64,000 nucleotides of DNA from Chaenocephalus aceratus (Eukaryota > Chordata > Actinopteri > Perciformes > Channichthyidae). The notes beneath the pieces were generated by a model. The model made no database searches. It was not told the origin of the DNA and saw only the letters and a list, made by a program, of their open reading frames with translations. Location: contig JAMFTG010000192.1 in assembly GCA_023974075.1 (NCBI GenBank), forward strand, positions 178,404-242,403. The letters are read 5' to 3'. The position numbers were made by a program, and so were the translations under genes. Of the stretch, positions 1 to 11,081 are shown one piece after another. How positions within the stretch are numbered: the first letter of the stretch is position 1; each line of letters starts with the position of its first letter.

Positions 1-108
1 ATAATACAGATATTACATGAGTTTTAACCTTCGCATCTCACCCTGGGCAAATGAAGGTATTACAGTGTTAGTGTTGAACTGTTCCTTGAGTAAAAGCAAA
101 TTAAATCC
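1..108. repeat. Dispersed repeat, copy 1 (cut by window edge)
   Basis: This segment is closely repeated in the same orientation at 6836-6940. Shared blocks include TATTACAGTGTTAGTGTTGA and the run around GAGTAAAAGCAA. The window starts inside it, so its true left end is unknown. No terminal repeat or coding content is visible and the family was not identified. Confidence 0.75.
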
Positions 109-686
109 GCCTCGACTTTCTAATCTTTATTTCTCCCATGATCCATTTTTATGAAGGGCTTTTCATCATCTTGTCACTTGCACCGCTCCGAGAGATTTTA
201 TATCTCTGCTACATTTTAATCGAGCTGGCAAAGTATTTAAATTTGAATGATCAGCCCAGCTTAGAAAATCTGCGTGGGAAACGAGCAACTCTCTCCAATC
301 CTTCAATACTTCATAACACAAAGCAGGCGACCGCCAAACGTCTCCACTTCTGCTGTTCGCCGGACACAAGGAGAGAGAAGTCAGAGAAAAGAGAAACAGT
401 TAAAATCAGGTTTCGTGTTACACAAACAAGGAGTTAGGGATTAAGGCGTAATAAGGGAGTAAATATACAAATATTATAAACACTATTGTGAAAACTATTA
501 AATTAAAAAGACTGCAGAAATAGGTTGATTTTTATTGAAAGATAATGCAACATTTTAGCAATAAATGTATGAAGAATGAACAATTAGAATGTGACGCATA
601 ACTAAATAAACTACGTAAAACATGTGCGGGATATCAGAATTTAAAGTTTAAGGAGCAAATATACACGAAATACAAGAACACATTTC
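109..686. other. AT-rich stretch, nothing recognised
   Basis: Short open frames here lack any family resemblance. No terminal inverted repeat or tandem unit was seen. Confidence 0.5.
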
Positions 687-1195
687 AATCAATCAATGTT
701 TATTTATATAGCCCAATATCACAAATGTTACCTTTGTCTCAGTGGACTTCACAGTGTGTACAGAATATCAGTATGACAATACGACACCCTCTGTCCTTAG
801 ACCCTCTGTCCTTAGACCCTCTGTCCTTAGACCCTCTGTCATCAGACCCTCTGTCCTTAGACCCTCACATCGTACAAGGAAACACTTCCAGAGAAAACCC
901 ACAGTTTAAGGGGAACATGGGAGAAACCTCAGGGAGAGCAGCAGAGGAGGGATCCCTCTCCCAGGACGGACAGACGTGCAATAGATGCCGTGTGTAAATC
1001 AGAGATAATACATGTTACAGCATATAGACCAAATGTTTGGAAATGCATGTGTCTGTAATAAGAAGATGAATCCACGAGGATGTCAGCAATCTTGTGGGAG
1101 CCATCAGGGAAGTAGTATGGTGAGAGTCAGGCAGGACCGCAGAGACAGGTTCAGCCACGACTCGAAATCCACGACTTAATCCAGAACTCAGGACT
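687..1195 (-). mobile_element. LINE-like 3' end fragment, antisense copy
   Basis: The reverse complement of this segment matches 56775-57320 over most of its length. Both contain the run GGGAGAGGGATCCCTCCTCT (here in reverse complement), the CTTCCAGAGAAAACCCACAG block and a variable 15-bp tandem motif. The tail next to 690 (TTTATTTATATAGCCCAATA) resembles the 3' ends of teleost non-LTR retrotransposons. No reverse-transcriptase remnant is left. Assignment to a LINE rather than another dispersed family is inferred from the tail. Its left part has grown into the large minisatellite that follows. Confidence 0.6.
787..861. repeat. 15-bp tandem repeat, 5 copies
   Basis: The unit CCCTCTGTCCTTAGA occurs five times in a row, the fourth with two changes. 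The sister element has three reverse-complement copies at 57116-57160, so copy number differs between insertions of the same element. Confidence 0.95.
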
Positions 1196-2035
1196 AAGGA
1201 TCCAGGACTCAGGATCCAGGACTCAGATCAGGACTTAGGATAGAGGATCCAGGACTCAGGATACAGGATCCAGGACACATGATTCAGGATCCAGGACTCA
1301 GGACTCAGGATACAGGATCCAGGACTCAGGATCCAGGATACAGGATCCAGGACACATGATTCAGGATCCAGGACACAGGACTCAGGATACAGGATCCAGG
1401 ACACATGATTCAGGATCCAGGACTCAGGACTCAGGATACAGGATCCAGGACTCAGGATCCAGGATACAGGATCCAGGACACATGATTCAGGATCCAGGAC
1501 TCAGGACTCAGGATCCAGGACTCAGAACTCAGGATACAGGATCCAGGACTCAGGACTCAGGATCCAGGACACAGGACTCAGGACTCAGGATCCAGGACTC
1601 AGGATACAGGATCCAGGACACAGGACTCAGGACTCAGGACTCAGGATACAGGACTCAGAATCCAGGACACAGGACTCAGGATCCAGGACTCAGGACTCAG
1701 GATACAGGATCCAGGACACAGGACTCAGGATCCAGGACTCAGGATCCAGGATACAGGATCCAGGACACATGATTCAGGATCCAGGACACAGGACTCAGGA
1801 TCCAGGACTCAGGATCCAGGATACAGGATCCAGGACACATGATTCAGGATCCAGGACACAGGACTCAGGATCCAGGACTCAGGATCCAGGATACAGGATC
1901 CAGGACACATGATTCAGGATCCAGGACTCAGAATCCAGGACACAGGACTCAGGATTTAGGATCCAGGACTCAGGACTCAGGATACAGGATCCAGGACACA
2001 GGACCGCAGCAACAGGATCAGCCACGACTCAGGAT
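1185..2035. repeat. Large minisatellite (14-bp GGATCCAGGACTCA-type units)
   Basis: About 850 bp consist of shuffled 7- and 14-bp words (GGATCCA, GGACTCA, GGATACA, GGACACATGATTCA). Longer blocks are themselves duplicated, for example the ATACAGGATCCAGGACACAT segment that recurs many times. The open frames across it (QDPGHRTQD-type repeats) are period artefacts and not a gene. It starts in the LINE-like shoulder, where the sister copy near 56795 has only about one unit, so the array arose by local expansion inside a mobile element. Confidence 0.95.
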
Positions 2036-2049
2036 CCCGGCGTAGATAG

Positions 2050-2482
2050 ACACCAAAAAGACATTTGGGGGAAGCTGGGTTTTTCGGAACATGAGAGTTC
2101 GGACAGACAGAAGGAAGAAGTAAGGGGTATTTTTACACGACACATAAATATACAAAAAGTAAATGCAATAAATGTTTCTGAATATGCTGACTCACATTTC
2201 CTTTGACTTGTAACACGGCGTTTTGGCAGTGAAGTAAATAAATGATCTGATTATTTCTTCCACCGCAGAGCAGTGACTCGAGTAAACGTCTTGTAAAATG
2301 TTGAAGATGTCATTTAGGAATTAATGGAATATCCGAATTGACCAAATAAGACATTGAAGCTTTTTAATTGGTTCTGCTTGTGATCACTCGTATATGGACT
2401 AATGGATTTGCATGCAGCTTTTCCTCCAGCCTCCTCGATCCTCCTTCCAACACCTCCGAGACATTTGTTCACTCAGTCTCCA
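2050..2482. other. Unique-looking stretch, nothing recognised
   Basis: No terminal repeats, tandem units or protein resemblance were seen. It ends at a run of 16 G residues at 2483-2498. Confidence 0.45.
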
Positions 2483-2498
2483 GGGGGGGGGGGGGGGG
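2483..2498. repeat. Poly-G run (16 G)
   Basis: An uninterrupted G homopolymer. The length in the assembly should be treated as approximate. Confidence 0.95.
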
Positions 2499-2756
2499 AT
2501 ATACTCCGACACATGATGATTTTTAATCACTGCTTACTGCTATAAATTCCAGCTGTATTCAGCGTGTGTTTACTCGTGCACATGTGATAATTAGTGTGCA
2601 ATGTGAGCTGAGTGATATGGAGTGTGCTTAATCTTCACCTCAAGGGAATACCCAGATGTTAATTGTATATATTCTGTACAGTATGCTTCAGTTCATCTGC
2701 AGCTAAACACTGAACTGAGGTGAAATGAAATCTGTAACCCTTTTTTGCTCATTTCT

Positions 2757-3158
2757 TAAAGGTCTCCTATCAGGCAAAATGCACTTTTATACATAAATAT
2801 ACACTTATTGTAAGTCGCTCACTTATTGTCGCTTTGCATCAGCTAAATGCAATGTAATGTAATAAACATGTGTCCCTGGTGCGTCAGGGAACTCACAAAG
2901 TGTCAGAAAACGAAACCCTCTCTTTTCCTCCGTACCCAAATCTCTAAAAACGGGGGAACAACGGAGCGGATCCAGATCGGCTGCCGATATGACGTAATAT
3001 CTGACATGTGGGCTTTTTAAAGCTTTGGACCCAGAATCAGCAGCAAAATGCATGATCTGTTTGGTATTTTGAGCAAAACACATCATAGACATGTTTTTTA
3101 TATATCTGAGACCCATAATATACTGCATGCCTAAAGATGGTATGTTAGGAGACCTTTA
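2757..3158. mobile_element. MITE, GGACCTATCATGC family, copy 1
   Basis: The left end TTAAAGGTCTCCTATCAGGC pairs with the right end TGTTAGGAGACCTTTA as an imperfect terminal inverted repeat. The body matches the longer copy at 55164-56124, sharing the AACTCACAAAGTGTCAGA and CCCAAATCTCTAAAAACGGG blocks and GATCTGTTTGGTATTTTGA. A short L2-like tail (CTTATTGTAAGTCGC...) at about 2807-2865 interrupts this copy. It is non-autonomous, with no coding sequence. The superfamily is not assigned because the target duplication is ambiguous. Confidence 0.75.
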
Positions 3159-3159
3159 C

Positions 3160-3480
3160 AGTAAGCTAGCCGTTGTTTCTGTCGCTTTTACGACACACTG
3201 AAGGTGAACTCCAGGGTTTTGCACCAGTTTTGTCCGTTGTGCGACAAATAAAGGATTTCCGATTCTGATATGAATAGATTAGAATATAATCCTTTATTGT
3301 CATTATACAATGACAATGAGATGAGTAGAGCGACTCCTTCTTTCAAGCTGCCATCAAAAATACAGATAAACAAACAAGAGACGTGCAACATTCAGGAGAA
3401 GACAACATGTAAACAACAAGCATACTTCAATATGCAGATAAAGTTAAAGTGCAGGAATAGGTCGGTTTGACTAAAATAAA
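3160..3480. mobile_element. Two LINE 3'-tail fragments, head to tail
   Basis: 3174-3270 ends in ACAAATAAAGGATTTCCGAT, a plus-strand LINE-like 3' tail. 3275-3470 begins with an antisense tail (CTTTATTGTCATTATACAAT). Both are short, 5' truncated and without coding remnants. Family names are uncertain. Confidence 0.45.
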
Positions 3481-3585
3481 TATGGTTGAACACAAAGAAA
3501 TATATATATATGGTAACACTTTATACTAAGGTACATTTATTCACCATCAACTTTACGGAAACTTCAAGTAGCTTATAATGATGCC

Positions 3586-3960
3586 ATGAGAATATTGCTG
3601 AAGAGACCTCGATGGTCTAGTGCAAGTGAAATGTGTGTGGCTGCAGGAGTCAATACTCTACAAGCTGTTTTAAGAAATCTTATGTATAAATGTATTTGCC
3701 GGCTTAATGACTCTGATAATGAAATCCTCTTGGCCTTATCGAACATAAGGTATAGTACTACACGCTACCAATCGCAGCTGTGGAGACATTGGTATAGTTG
3801 TCTCTTTGTAGGACACTGATTTAAATTATTCTTAAACTATGAATTATTTTTATGCTATGTATGTCATTTATTATATCTAATGCCTTGTCTTTTATCTGGA
3901 CCTGAGTCTGTAATAAAGTTTTCATTCATTTCATTCATTCATTCCCCTAACCCTAACATA
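3586..3960 (+). pseudogene. LINE ORF2 C-terminal remnant and 3' tail
   Basis: The 77-residue frame at 3586-3819 contains SASEMCVAAGVNTLQAVLRN and a NIRYSTTRY...LWRHWYSC segment, which resembles the extreme C-terminal end of LINE reverse-transcriptase polyproteins. It is followed by an AATAAAG-containing tail ending in ATTCATT repeats near 3945. It is heavily 5' truncated, lies inside the inverted-repeat element at 3512-4503 and is not functional. The exact clade cannot be set from this length. Confidence 0.6.
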
Positions 3961-4074
3961 TTAGAGTCAAACTACTAGCTTATCTGTTATGAACAAGACT
4001 TCACTTTAAAATAGGGAACATATTCCGAGTTAGAAAAACCACATTTATTTTTATTTTTGACACAATTAACACTT

Positions 4075-4205
4075 GTAGTTTCATGTCTTGTTTCATGTCT
4101 TGTTACATAAGAATATGTACATAAGTATCTTGTTTTGATGTGTTTGTACGGCGACCTTGAGAGCCTTGAAAGGCGCCTATATAAAATAAATGAATTATAA
4201 GAATA
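4075..4205 (+). mobile_element. LINE 3' tail fragment
   Basis: CGGCGACCTTGAGAGCCTTG followed by AAAGGCGCCTATATAAAATA is typical of a teleost LINE 3' end. No coding sequence remains. Confidence 0.5.
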
Positions 4206-4658
4206 GACCATATGTGTACATTACTATTCTTGTGGTACTGCTGCCTTGTTAGGAACATATTGAGCATATTAAGACCAAAACTCATGGACAACAACTTCCT
4301 TACTTGCAATAAATGAGCACTGATTAGAGGGTTATTGAGGAAAAGCTCTCAGCTAACGGCTTAGTACTTGTAGAATATGGTCATGTAGAATAAGGCATTA
4401 ATAAGTGTTTTATAATGACTAACAAAGAGCCAATATACCGCTATGCATGTTAATGAACAGCTAGTTGATGGAGAATATGTGTACCTTGATACAAAGTGTT
4501 ACCGTGTGTATATATTATTGAAGTGAGGCTGTGACCCTGCCGTGTCCTTTGAGCCTGGAGGGGGTTTTGCAGCATGCCACTTCAATGTGTCTCAACACTT
4601 GTCAGCAACTCACCGTCCTGCAGCATGCAGCCCGAGGCCGAGGACACCAGCAGTTCAT

Positions 4659-4716
4659 ACATTACATTAGGCTGATGCTTTTATCCAAAGTGACTTACAA
4701 TAAGTGAAGTCAGCCA
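4659..4716 (-). mobile_element. L2-like LINE/SINE tail, antisense
   Basis: CTTTTATCCAAAGTGACTTA and the flanking TACATTACATTA are the reverse complement of the tail also seen at 27000-27055 and 36056-36113. Confidence 0.7.
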
Positions 4717-4961
4717 TGAAGATACAAAGTCAGAACAGAAAACAGCAACAAGCCGAACTATTGTAACTGCTAGTGCATGGATTTCAAATCATATATATAT
4801 TTTACAGTGAACGTATTCTTAGTGTCGTTATTGAAGCGAGTTAAAGCATCTTTGGGCACCTGGTGTAATTGTATATATTGGAGATGGTGGGATTAGAGCA
4901 CTATTACGCACATGTTACCAGGTCGATTCAAGCCACGAGGAAAGCCAGGAAAGGCTTGAAG

Positions 4962-5332
4962 TAGGGATGTCCCGATCACCTTTTTTTGCTCCCGATCCGA
5001 TTCCGATCATTTGATTTTGACAATCTGCCGATACCGATTTTTCCCGATCCGATCTTTATGCAATGCATTAAGAGAAAAAAAAGGTAACAGATAACGGCTG
5101 GTCATCCAACGCGATGAATTCAGCTATCTTGGCTGTTATTGTGTTGGCCTTTTCACTGTTCTGGGGCAGTTTTAAACCAAAACTAAGTCCTCAGGATGAC
5201 TTTAAGACGTGAGCATGGTCTTTTTTGTTTTGTAACATTACATTAAAAAAAAAAAATCCCGATCCCCGATTTTTGGAAAATCACGTGATCGGCTCCGATC
5301 CCCGATCACGTGATCGGATCGGGACATCTCTA
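4962..5332. mobile_element. hAT-type MITE (TAGGGATGTCCCGATC)
   Basis: The termini TAGGGATGTCCCGATC (4962) and GATCGGGACATCTCTA (to 5332) are inverted repeats. The flanks GCTTGAAG (4954-4961) and GCTTAAAG (5333-5340) form an 8-bp target duplication with one change, as expected for hAT. The 371-bp interior is built of further CCGATC/GATCGG words and has no coding sequence. Confidence 0.9.
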
Positions 5333-5340
5333 GCTTAAAG

Positions 5341-5645
5341 AAAGGAATATAGGAAACCTGTTCATTGTGCTTTTGTTTGTGATATTGGACCACGGAAATA
5401 AATGCACAAATGGAGATTCCTGTCTGGACTTGGATCTTTGCCGTGCATAAGATTCGCTAACTGGTGTGTCAGCGGCAGTGTTAGTTTATTAAGTTAATTA
5501 TCTGTTCTATTTCGATATAATTGTAGCCGCTACGTATATATATATTTAATATATGTTTTATAAATGATACATGTTATTTTTTAATGATACAATTTTTTAT
5601 ATATAATTCATATATTTTTTTATAATTATATATAAATATATATAT
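5341..5645. other. AT-rich low-complexity stretch
   Basis: Mostly TATATA-rich sequence with no gene or element termini until the hAT insertion that follows. Confidence 0.6.
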
Positions 5646-6158
5646 TAGGGCTGTCAAGTTAACGCGTTATTAACAAAAAAATTAACGCCACTAATTATTT
5701 TAACGCGATTAACGCATGTGTATTTTTTGTCCTCGGCCGCCCCGTAGTTTCAGAGCGCATCGAGTTTAAAATACCATCTGCAAGCTGATGCTGACAGCCC
5801 CGCTCCTGCCGCCCGCTTGTGGCAGACCACACTTCCACGCTCACCGGCAGGCACCGACTGGCCATGTGTGTCTGTGTGGCCCGAGCGAGCGAGAGAGAGA
5901 CCTTACGTGCATTGTTGTTGTTAGCATCTGGTGCTAGCTAGCTGCGCTAACGGATATAAGGAGCTGTTTAAATGAAAACAGAGGAGCGACATTTCGCCAC
6001 AACTGCGCCGAGCACTTGATTTGATGCAGGAAGCCAGACAGTGGGACATTGGAGGAGAAGTCAGCACACTCAGCACGGATAGTGCGCAACATGATTGCAG
6101 CGTCCAGGCAGCTCCCGTTCGAGCATATGCCTTGAGTTGCGCATAGCTCCAACGATCC

Positions 6159-6204
<46 letters not shown>

Positions 6205-6471
6205 ATTTGTATTGTATGAGAGAGGTTCCAGGTTGAATTGAGGCGAATATTTGTAATGTTCAGAGGTTGTTGTGTTTAATATTCATGAGAATATTTGTAA
6301 TGTTCAAATGATAATAAACATTAGCATAAAGCATATGGGTCCACTCATATGTTGATAAGAGTATTAAAAACTTGAAAAATATTCCTCTAAGGTACATTTA
6401 GAACAGATCAAAAATTTGCGATTAATTTGCGATTAATCGCGATTAACTATTTTAATCGACTGACAGCCCTA
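5646..6471. mobile_element. hAT-type MITE (TAGGGCTGTCAA), copy 1
   Basis: TAGGGCTGTCAAGTTAACGC at the left is inverted at the right as ATTTTAATCGACTGACAGCC followed by CTA. Flanking ATATATAT on both sides is compatible with an 8-bp duplication but lies in a TA repeat. The subterminal TTAACGCG/GATTAATCGC words match the copy at 16639-17703. A CA microsatellite (6160-6203) sits inside. There is no transposase. Confidence 0.88.
6160..6203. repeat. (CA)n microsatellite
   Basis: About 22 uninterrupted CA dinucleotides inside the hAT element. The C-V-C-V frames on the other strand are artefacts. Confidence 0.98.
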
Positions 6472-6835
6472 ATATATATATATTTGAAATTGTGAGATAT
6501 CTATGTAACCCCCTATTCATTTCTAAAAGCCAGCATCCATGTCACATTTCTCAACCTCCTGGAAACAACAAAGACGGCGGAGAATCCTATTTATGCATAG
6601 CATTAAAATGTGTTTTGATAGTATTTGTATATCGTATTCTTTCAGAGTCTTTGTTCAGTGGATGTGTAGGATGTTTAGTTGTGGCTAGTGATGTCACTAT
6701 GTTACGGAGGTTAAGCCGTTTTATTGCTTACATGATAACATGTCATTTTACTATACCTATACCTTGTTATGCTTTTTTGAAACTACGGAGTTTCCAATTA
6801 CATAAAGTATTAATGCTAATATATTGCATTAGCCT
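6472..6835. other. Stretch with no recognised feature
   Basis: AT-rich; its 115-residue frame has no family resemblance. Confidence 0.4.
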
Positions 6836-6940
6836 ATAATACAGATATGACATGAGTATTAATCCTCTCTTCTCACTCTGGGCAAATTAAGGTATTACAG
6901 TGTTAGTGTTGAACTGTTGAGTAAAAGCAATTTAAATCCT
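6836..6940. repeat. Dispersed repeat, copy 2
   Basis: Same orientation as 1-108, with a few substitutions and one small gap (TTGAACTGTTGAGTAAAAGC). If it is a LINE or MITE end, its other boundary is not visible. Confidence 0.75.
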
Positions 6941-8187
6941 GACGCCTTAGCGTTTCATGTTTAATAAGATTGTTGAAATGGTAGCTGCGATTGCGGGAAG
7001 CAGTAGATTGCATGATGTGTTTTGTTTGTTTACTATATATTACTCTATGGACCAATCTATTACACTTTTAGATGTGAGACTGGGTTGTTCATTCTTTAAT
7101 TCACTCGTCTCTCGCATCTTGCCATCTGCAGCCCAGCTCACTGCTTGTTACTCGCAAGAGATGGCAATCGCATTTGTCAGAGGAACCTGTCAGCGCTCCA
7201 TAGTGCTGAGTGCGTGCATTTCACATTGACGTATTTCATGAACTGTTCCTACAATATCTGAAAGATAAACACATATGGCTTTCTCTCTCTGCATCGTGAC
7301 GTGAAGCGCTGCCCTGACCTCAGCTGAAAGAGCTGCTGAGCACAACTGTGTATTCAAAAGAACAAACAAAGCAGAAAGCTTATTTCCTCACTTTAGAAAG
7401 TCTCAACAGCAAAGACGTGAGTATGAGGGAGGAACGTGCAGGAGTGAGGGAAAGGCTTCGTGTTTTCTTTACATTGCCAGGTGCATTTTTAGGATTGTTC
7501 TTTAGTTTCGTACGTCGCCTTGCCTCATCCTTTAAATCCAGCGTCTTGTTATTTGGTTGAAGCAGAATCCTCTTGTTTGCACAGAACAGCAACAAACCCA
7601 CGACAGACTCGTTGAAGTCAGAAGATACAAAACAAACTCTGCAAGAACAGGAGTGCTAGATAAAGGGAAAAACACTGGACTCAAACACACAGCCAACAGT
7701 AAGGAGTGAGGCCTTGTTTCCAATGCCTTTTTCTTATTCTCATCCTTGGCTGTCAGACTAAGCGCTGAAGCTCATTCACACATTTGAGAGAATAAATCTT
7801 CCAGCTGGTTGTTATGGTGAAGGAAGAAGTGTCAATCAAATATATAGAGTAGTACAAACAGATGATCAAATCTAAGGAAGCAGCTGTGATACGTTGATGA
7901 GGCCCTGGGTTTAAAAATGCTATCTTTATCTGGAAAAACATGTCCAGTACTGAGGACGTTAGTGCAGAAGGAGGTAGTGAAACCTATCATTAGAGCAGAC
8001 ATAGGAAAAGTAAAGGTCTAACAAACCAAAAGTAGTGTACGGAGAAACAGCTGAAAGGCCAGACACAGGGGTACAAACAGGAAACACCAAATATAACTGA
8101 ATCGCTAGAGCCACCCATGGGGCTAGTGAAAAAGTGTCTTCTTCAAACCATACATGTGAAAAACCTTAAAAAGCTGTCTTAATATGA
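6941..8187. other. 1.2-kb stretch with no recognised gene or element
   Basis: Several 60-90-residue frames occur on both strands, none with a recognisable domain or convincing splice context. Confidence 0.45.
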
Positions 8188-8818
8188 CAGCGTTGCCAAC
8201 TCTCACGCATCTGGCGTGTGACACCACGCTTTCACTCTCAATCTCACGCTCTCACGCTGCCCAAACTATTCTCACGCCAAAAACATTGCATGTTGATAGA
8301 AATCAACCCGTAATGAAATAAGACCCCACGGTGTGATGATTGATAGGTGTGTGGGCTGTCTTTCATTTTGACACACAGAACAATGGGGGCTATCCACCCT
8401 TATCCACAATGTAAAGTCATTCACAGCCTCTTCTCTCTGTGAGGAGCAGCAGGTTCAGCTTTCAGAACACAGTAACAAAAACTAAAATGGCATTCATTTT
8501 TTGAAATATGTCGTGTAGTAATAGATGTATTTTTTTTCTTCTCAAGAGAGTACCACAATGTGTATTTTATGTTAGTATTTCAAAAAATCTCCTGGGGGAG
8601 AATCCCCCCAGACCCCCCCTTCAGGGGTTGGACTTTCAGCATGTCAACTCTTTCACTTGGGGAGAAATTGCAGGATTGGACAAATGTGCCTTTTTGTTTC
8701 ATACAGTTCAATTTGGATTGAGACAGGGAAATAATCGAACCCTCACGCGTGGCGTTTCACTGTCAAGGGGAGTGTGTAATTACATTTCAAATACTGACTT
8801 GAGCCCCACCACTGTATG

Positions 8819-8866
8819 GGTTAGCCCAGCGCCATATAGACTACTGATATGGCGCTGGGTTAGCCC
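8819..8866. repeat. Imperfect palindrome
   Basis: GTTAGCCCAGCGCCATAT faces ATATGGCGCTGGGTTAGC across a 9-bp spacer. It could form a hairpin and may mark a solo pair of MITE ends. Confidence 0.8.
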
Positions 8867-9083
8867 TACCATAGATTACCCAACAAAAATACTCTGGAGC
8901 CGCAACTGCCGGACCCGTATTGCGCATGCGCAGATCAAAGATCCAGTGGAAAATGATAGAAAAGTAAAAGTCTGCTGCTTATTGTTCTACTAGGCCAAAA
9001 TAGAGTCAAAGAGTATATGAGAGTGAGAGTGTGTTAATTAATATACTTGGCCGTTTGGAGTAAGTCTGTAGATTTGTTTGTTT

Positions 9084-9116
9084 GTGTGTGTGTTGTGTGT
9101 GTGTGTGTGTGGTGTG

Positions 9117-9208
<92 letters not shown>
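9084..9208. repeat. (GT)n microsatellite
   Basis: About 125 bp of GT with a few T-G interruptions near the left. It generates the spurious HTHT and VCVC frames. Confidence 0.98.
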
Positions 9209-9209
<1 letters not shown>

Positions 9210-10431
9210 ATGTATAGGCCTCTCACAATAATTAATTTTGTTGGATACATTTTCCCGGAAATTATTGTCGGCACCGTTGTATGACCATTTAGACCACTGA
9301 CATAATGATAATATATAATAATAATTGAAGTACATCCTTTCAAACTGCTAGTCACATCCTCATGTAAAAGGAAATGTATCGAGTTCATTTTTATTTATCG
9401 TACGATAAGTCAATTAATTGCTTATCGCGACAGGCACACAATAAAACAGTGGAAACAAACATGTGTTTGACTTTCATTAGTGAATGAAACTGTGTGCCCT
9501 TTATAGTCTGTGTCCAATATTGTATATTGTATATATTGTATATATATCCTATATATATGCTAAGGTCTCGCTGCTGACACGATAGCAGTCATTTTGTGCG
9601 CATATGTGTAATTAAACCCATGATATCAAAATCTCACTCCAGCCAGGTACCCAAAGTTGGCAACCCTGATATGAGGTAGCTGACTGAATACAAACAGCTC
9701 AGTTTCTGAACAATTTAATATTGTTCAATATTTCACGATATGAAACTTAAAACCTGTTAAGCCCCAAGGTCCCGCCGGCGGGTACTTTAGTTTTTTTTTC
9801 ACGACACTGTCTCTCAGGGGATCTTAATATTTAAGAACCTATTAATGTGTTATACCAGATTAACGTGAATAATCTCAGCTAACTGACGATACAAACCATT
9901 TTACCAAAACAAAACACAAGTCTCATAAGAAGCATCTAAATGACCCCCTGAGCGAAAAATGCTAACCTATTACTGCACGATAATCACTCCTAGCTCCCTT
10001 ATTACTTATCCTAGGTGCACATCCAACACATCGTGTATGATCGCAAGGAGACACAGAATCGAACGGTGCCCATCTCAACACTAAAAGATACAAACTCGCG
10101 ACGTTATCAACAAAAATGTACATCAAAACAAGTGGTGCTAGGTAGCCCACAACGCTAACATGGCTTACCTTCGTCTTTGTCTGGTCTAACTGTCTTCAAT
10201 GGCATTAAAACGATAAAAACGATGCTGTAGTTAATCCATATGTTAATCAATGTGACTGCGTCCCTTTGAAATGTTCTGATAATCCATAAGCAATAAAACA
10301 GCTTTTCCGTTGCTTGATATCAGAGCAGCGATATTTCTCCCCTCTGCTGAAAGCTAGCATGCGCAGAGAGGCCTACTTTTTTTTAATATGAGTGTGTGCG
10401 GACGATTTCCCTTGGATTCTATTGGCTCTAA

Positions 10432-11081
10432 CGGAGCGTCCACACAGCAGAGTGCGTTGACGCTTGGCGGTGGGCGTGTCTGAAGCTTGGGGATTCTTTG
10501 CGAGCAACGCGACCAAAACCAATCACATGAATCTCCCGCCCCCGACATACAAAAGCAATAGCAATGTTAAAACGAAGTAAACTGGATATAAAATCTCCAA
10601 ACAGGCGAAAACCTACCAGTTTCACCCACTGTCTCTGCCACCTCCCTCCATGCCTCGCTCCTCCGGTTTGTATCCCGGTAGATGAAGAGAGACTGATCAT
10701 ACAGCACCGGGTGATTCACTACCGCTATAGTGAACTTTCCCTCCATTTTTTTGAATATGAGGAAATGACCTGCGTAGTCTCTCCCAGCATACACGCGGTT
10801 TGATTGGCTAGTGCTTGTACTGGCAGATTTGCATAAACGGGATTTCATTGGCTGACGCTTCTGCCGAGGCGCCAAAAGTTGAACATTGCTCAACTTTTGA
10901 AGCAAACAACGCCAGCAAGCGTTGCTGGCGTTGCTCGCTTCAAAAGTTGAGCAATGTCCCCGTCGCAATGTCCACGTCGCTTCCCAAAATGCAGAGTTCG
11001 GCTAAAAGTGACATTCACCCCATTCAAAGTGAATGGGCAAAGCGTGGAAGCTTCAACACACGCCGCTGTGTAGACGGGCCG
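10432..11081. mobile_element. PIF/Harbinger-like element, nested
   Basis: The right end CTGTGTAGACGGGCCG inverts the left CGGAGCGTCCACACAGC. TAA occurs on both sides (10429-10431 and 11082-11084), the 3-bp TWA target duplication of PIF/Harbinger. The empty site can be seen in the sister element near 30371-30380 (CTCTAACGGTTAATAAG). It shares termini and subterminal sequence (AAAAGTTGAGCAATGT, CTTCAACACACGCCGC) with 39708-40025. It keeps a MADF-domain exon (see 10624-10746), which supports the superfamily independently. Confidence 0.88.
10624..10746 (-). pseudogene. MADF (Myb/SANT-like) domain exon of a Harbinger element
   Basis: The minus-strand frame from ATG at 10746 starts MEGKFTIAVVNHPVLYDQSL and continues with FIYRDTNRRSEAWREVAETV. 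This is the N-terminal half of a MADF DNA-binding domain: the HPxLYD motif, then Y-x-D-x-x-x-R-x-x-A-W-x-E-V-A. PIF/Harbinger transposons encode such a Myb/MADF-like protein beside the transposase, and the surrounding element has Harbinger-type termini. The ATG sits in AAAAAAATGG context. After ...ETVG the sequence GGGTGAAACT could be a splice donor near 10624, but no downstream exon fits in the roughly 190 bp left before the element's end. The element therefore looks internally deleted and cannot encode the whole protein. Upstream in-frame residues back to 10968 derive from subterminal repeat and are probably not coding. Confidence 0.7.

Larger units (their letters stand above)
3512..4503. 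mobile_element. DNA transposon with ~42-bp terminal inverted repeats (GGTAACACTTT)
   Basis: The left terminus 3512-3553 (GGTAACACTTTATACTAAGG...) is inverted at 4462-4503 (...CCTTGATACAAAGTGTTACC) with few mismatches over about 42 bp. The interior is mostly LINE debris (see 3586-3960 and 4075-4205), so this is a non-autonomous shell that received later insertions. No clear target duplication was found; the left flank is a TA repeat. Confidence 0.8.
8188..9668. mobile_element. DNA transposon (CAGSGTTGCCAAC termini) with nested inserts
   Basis: The left end CAGCGTTGCCAAC and the right end GTTGGCAACCCTG are inverted. ATATGA abuts both ends (8182-8187 and 9669-9674), a possible 6-bp target duplication. 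Inside are a block shared with 17420-17509 (from GTTGATAGAAATCAACCC), a palindrome at about 8819-8866, a long GT microsatellite and a right half (9300-9668) repeated in reverse at 27843-28203. No intact transposase is visible. The superfamily is uncertain; the termini resemble hAT ends. Confidence 0.75.

Noticed and set aside
1356..2045. QDPGHRTQD-type repetitive protein
   Set aside because: A minisatellite inside a LINE-like 3' end. The frame continues only because of the repeat words and has no start context or other exon.
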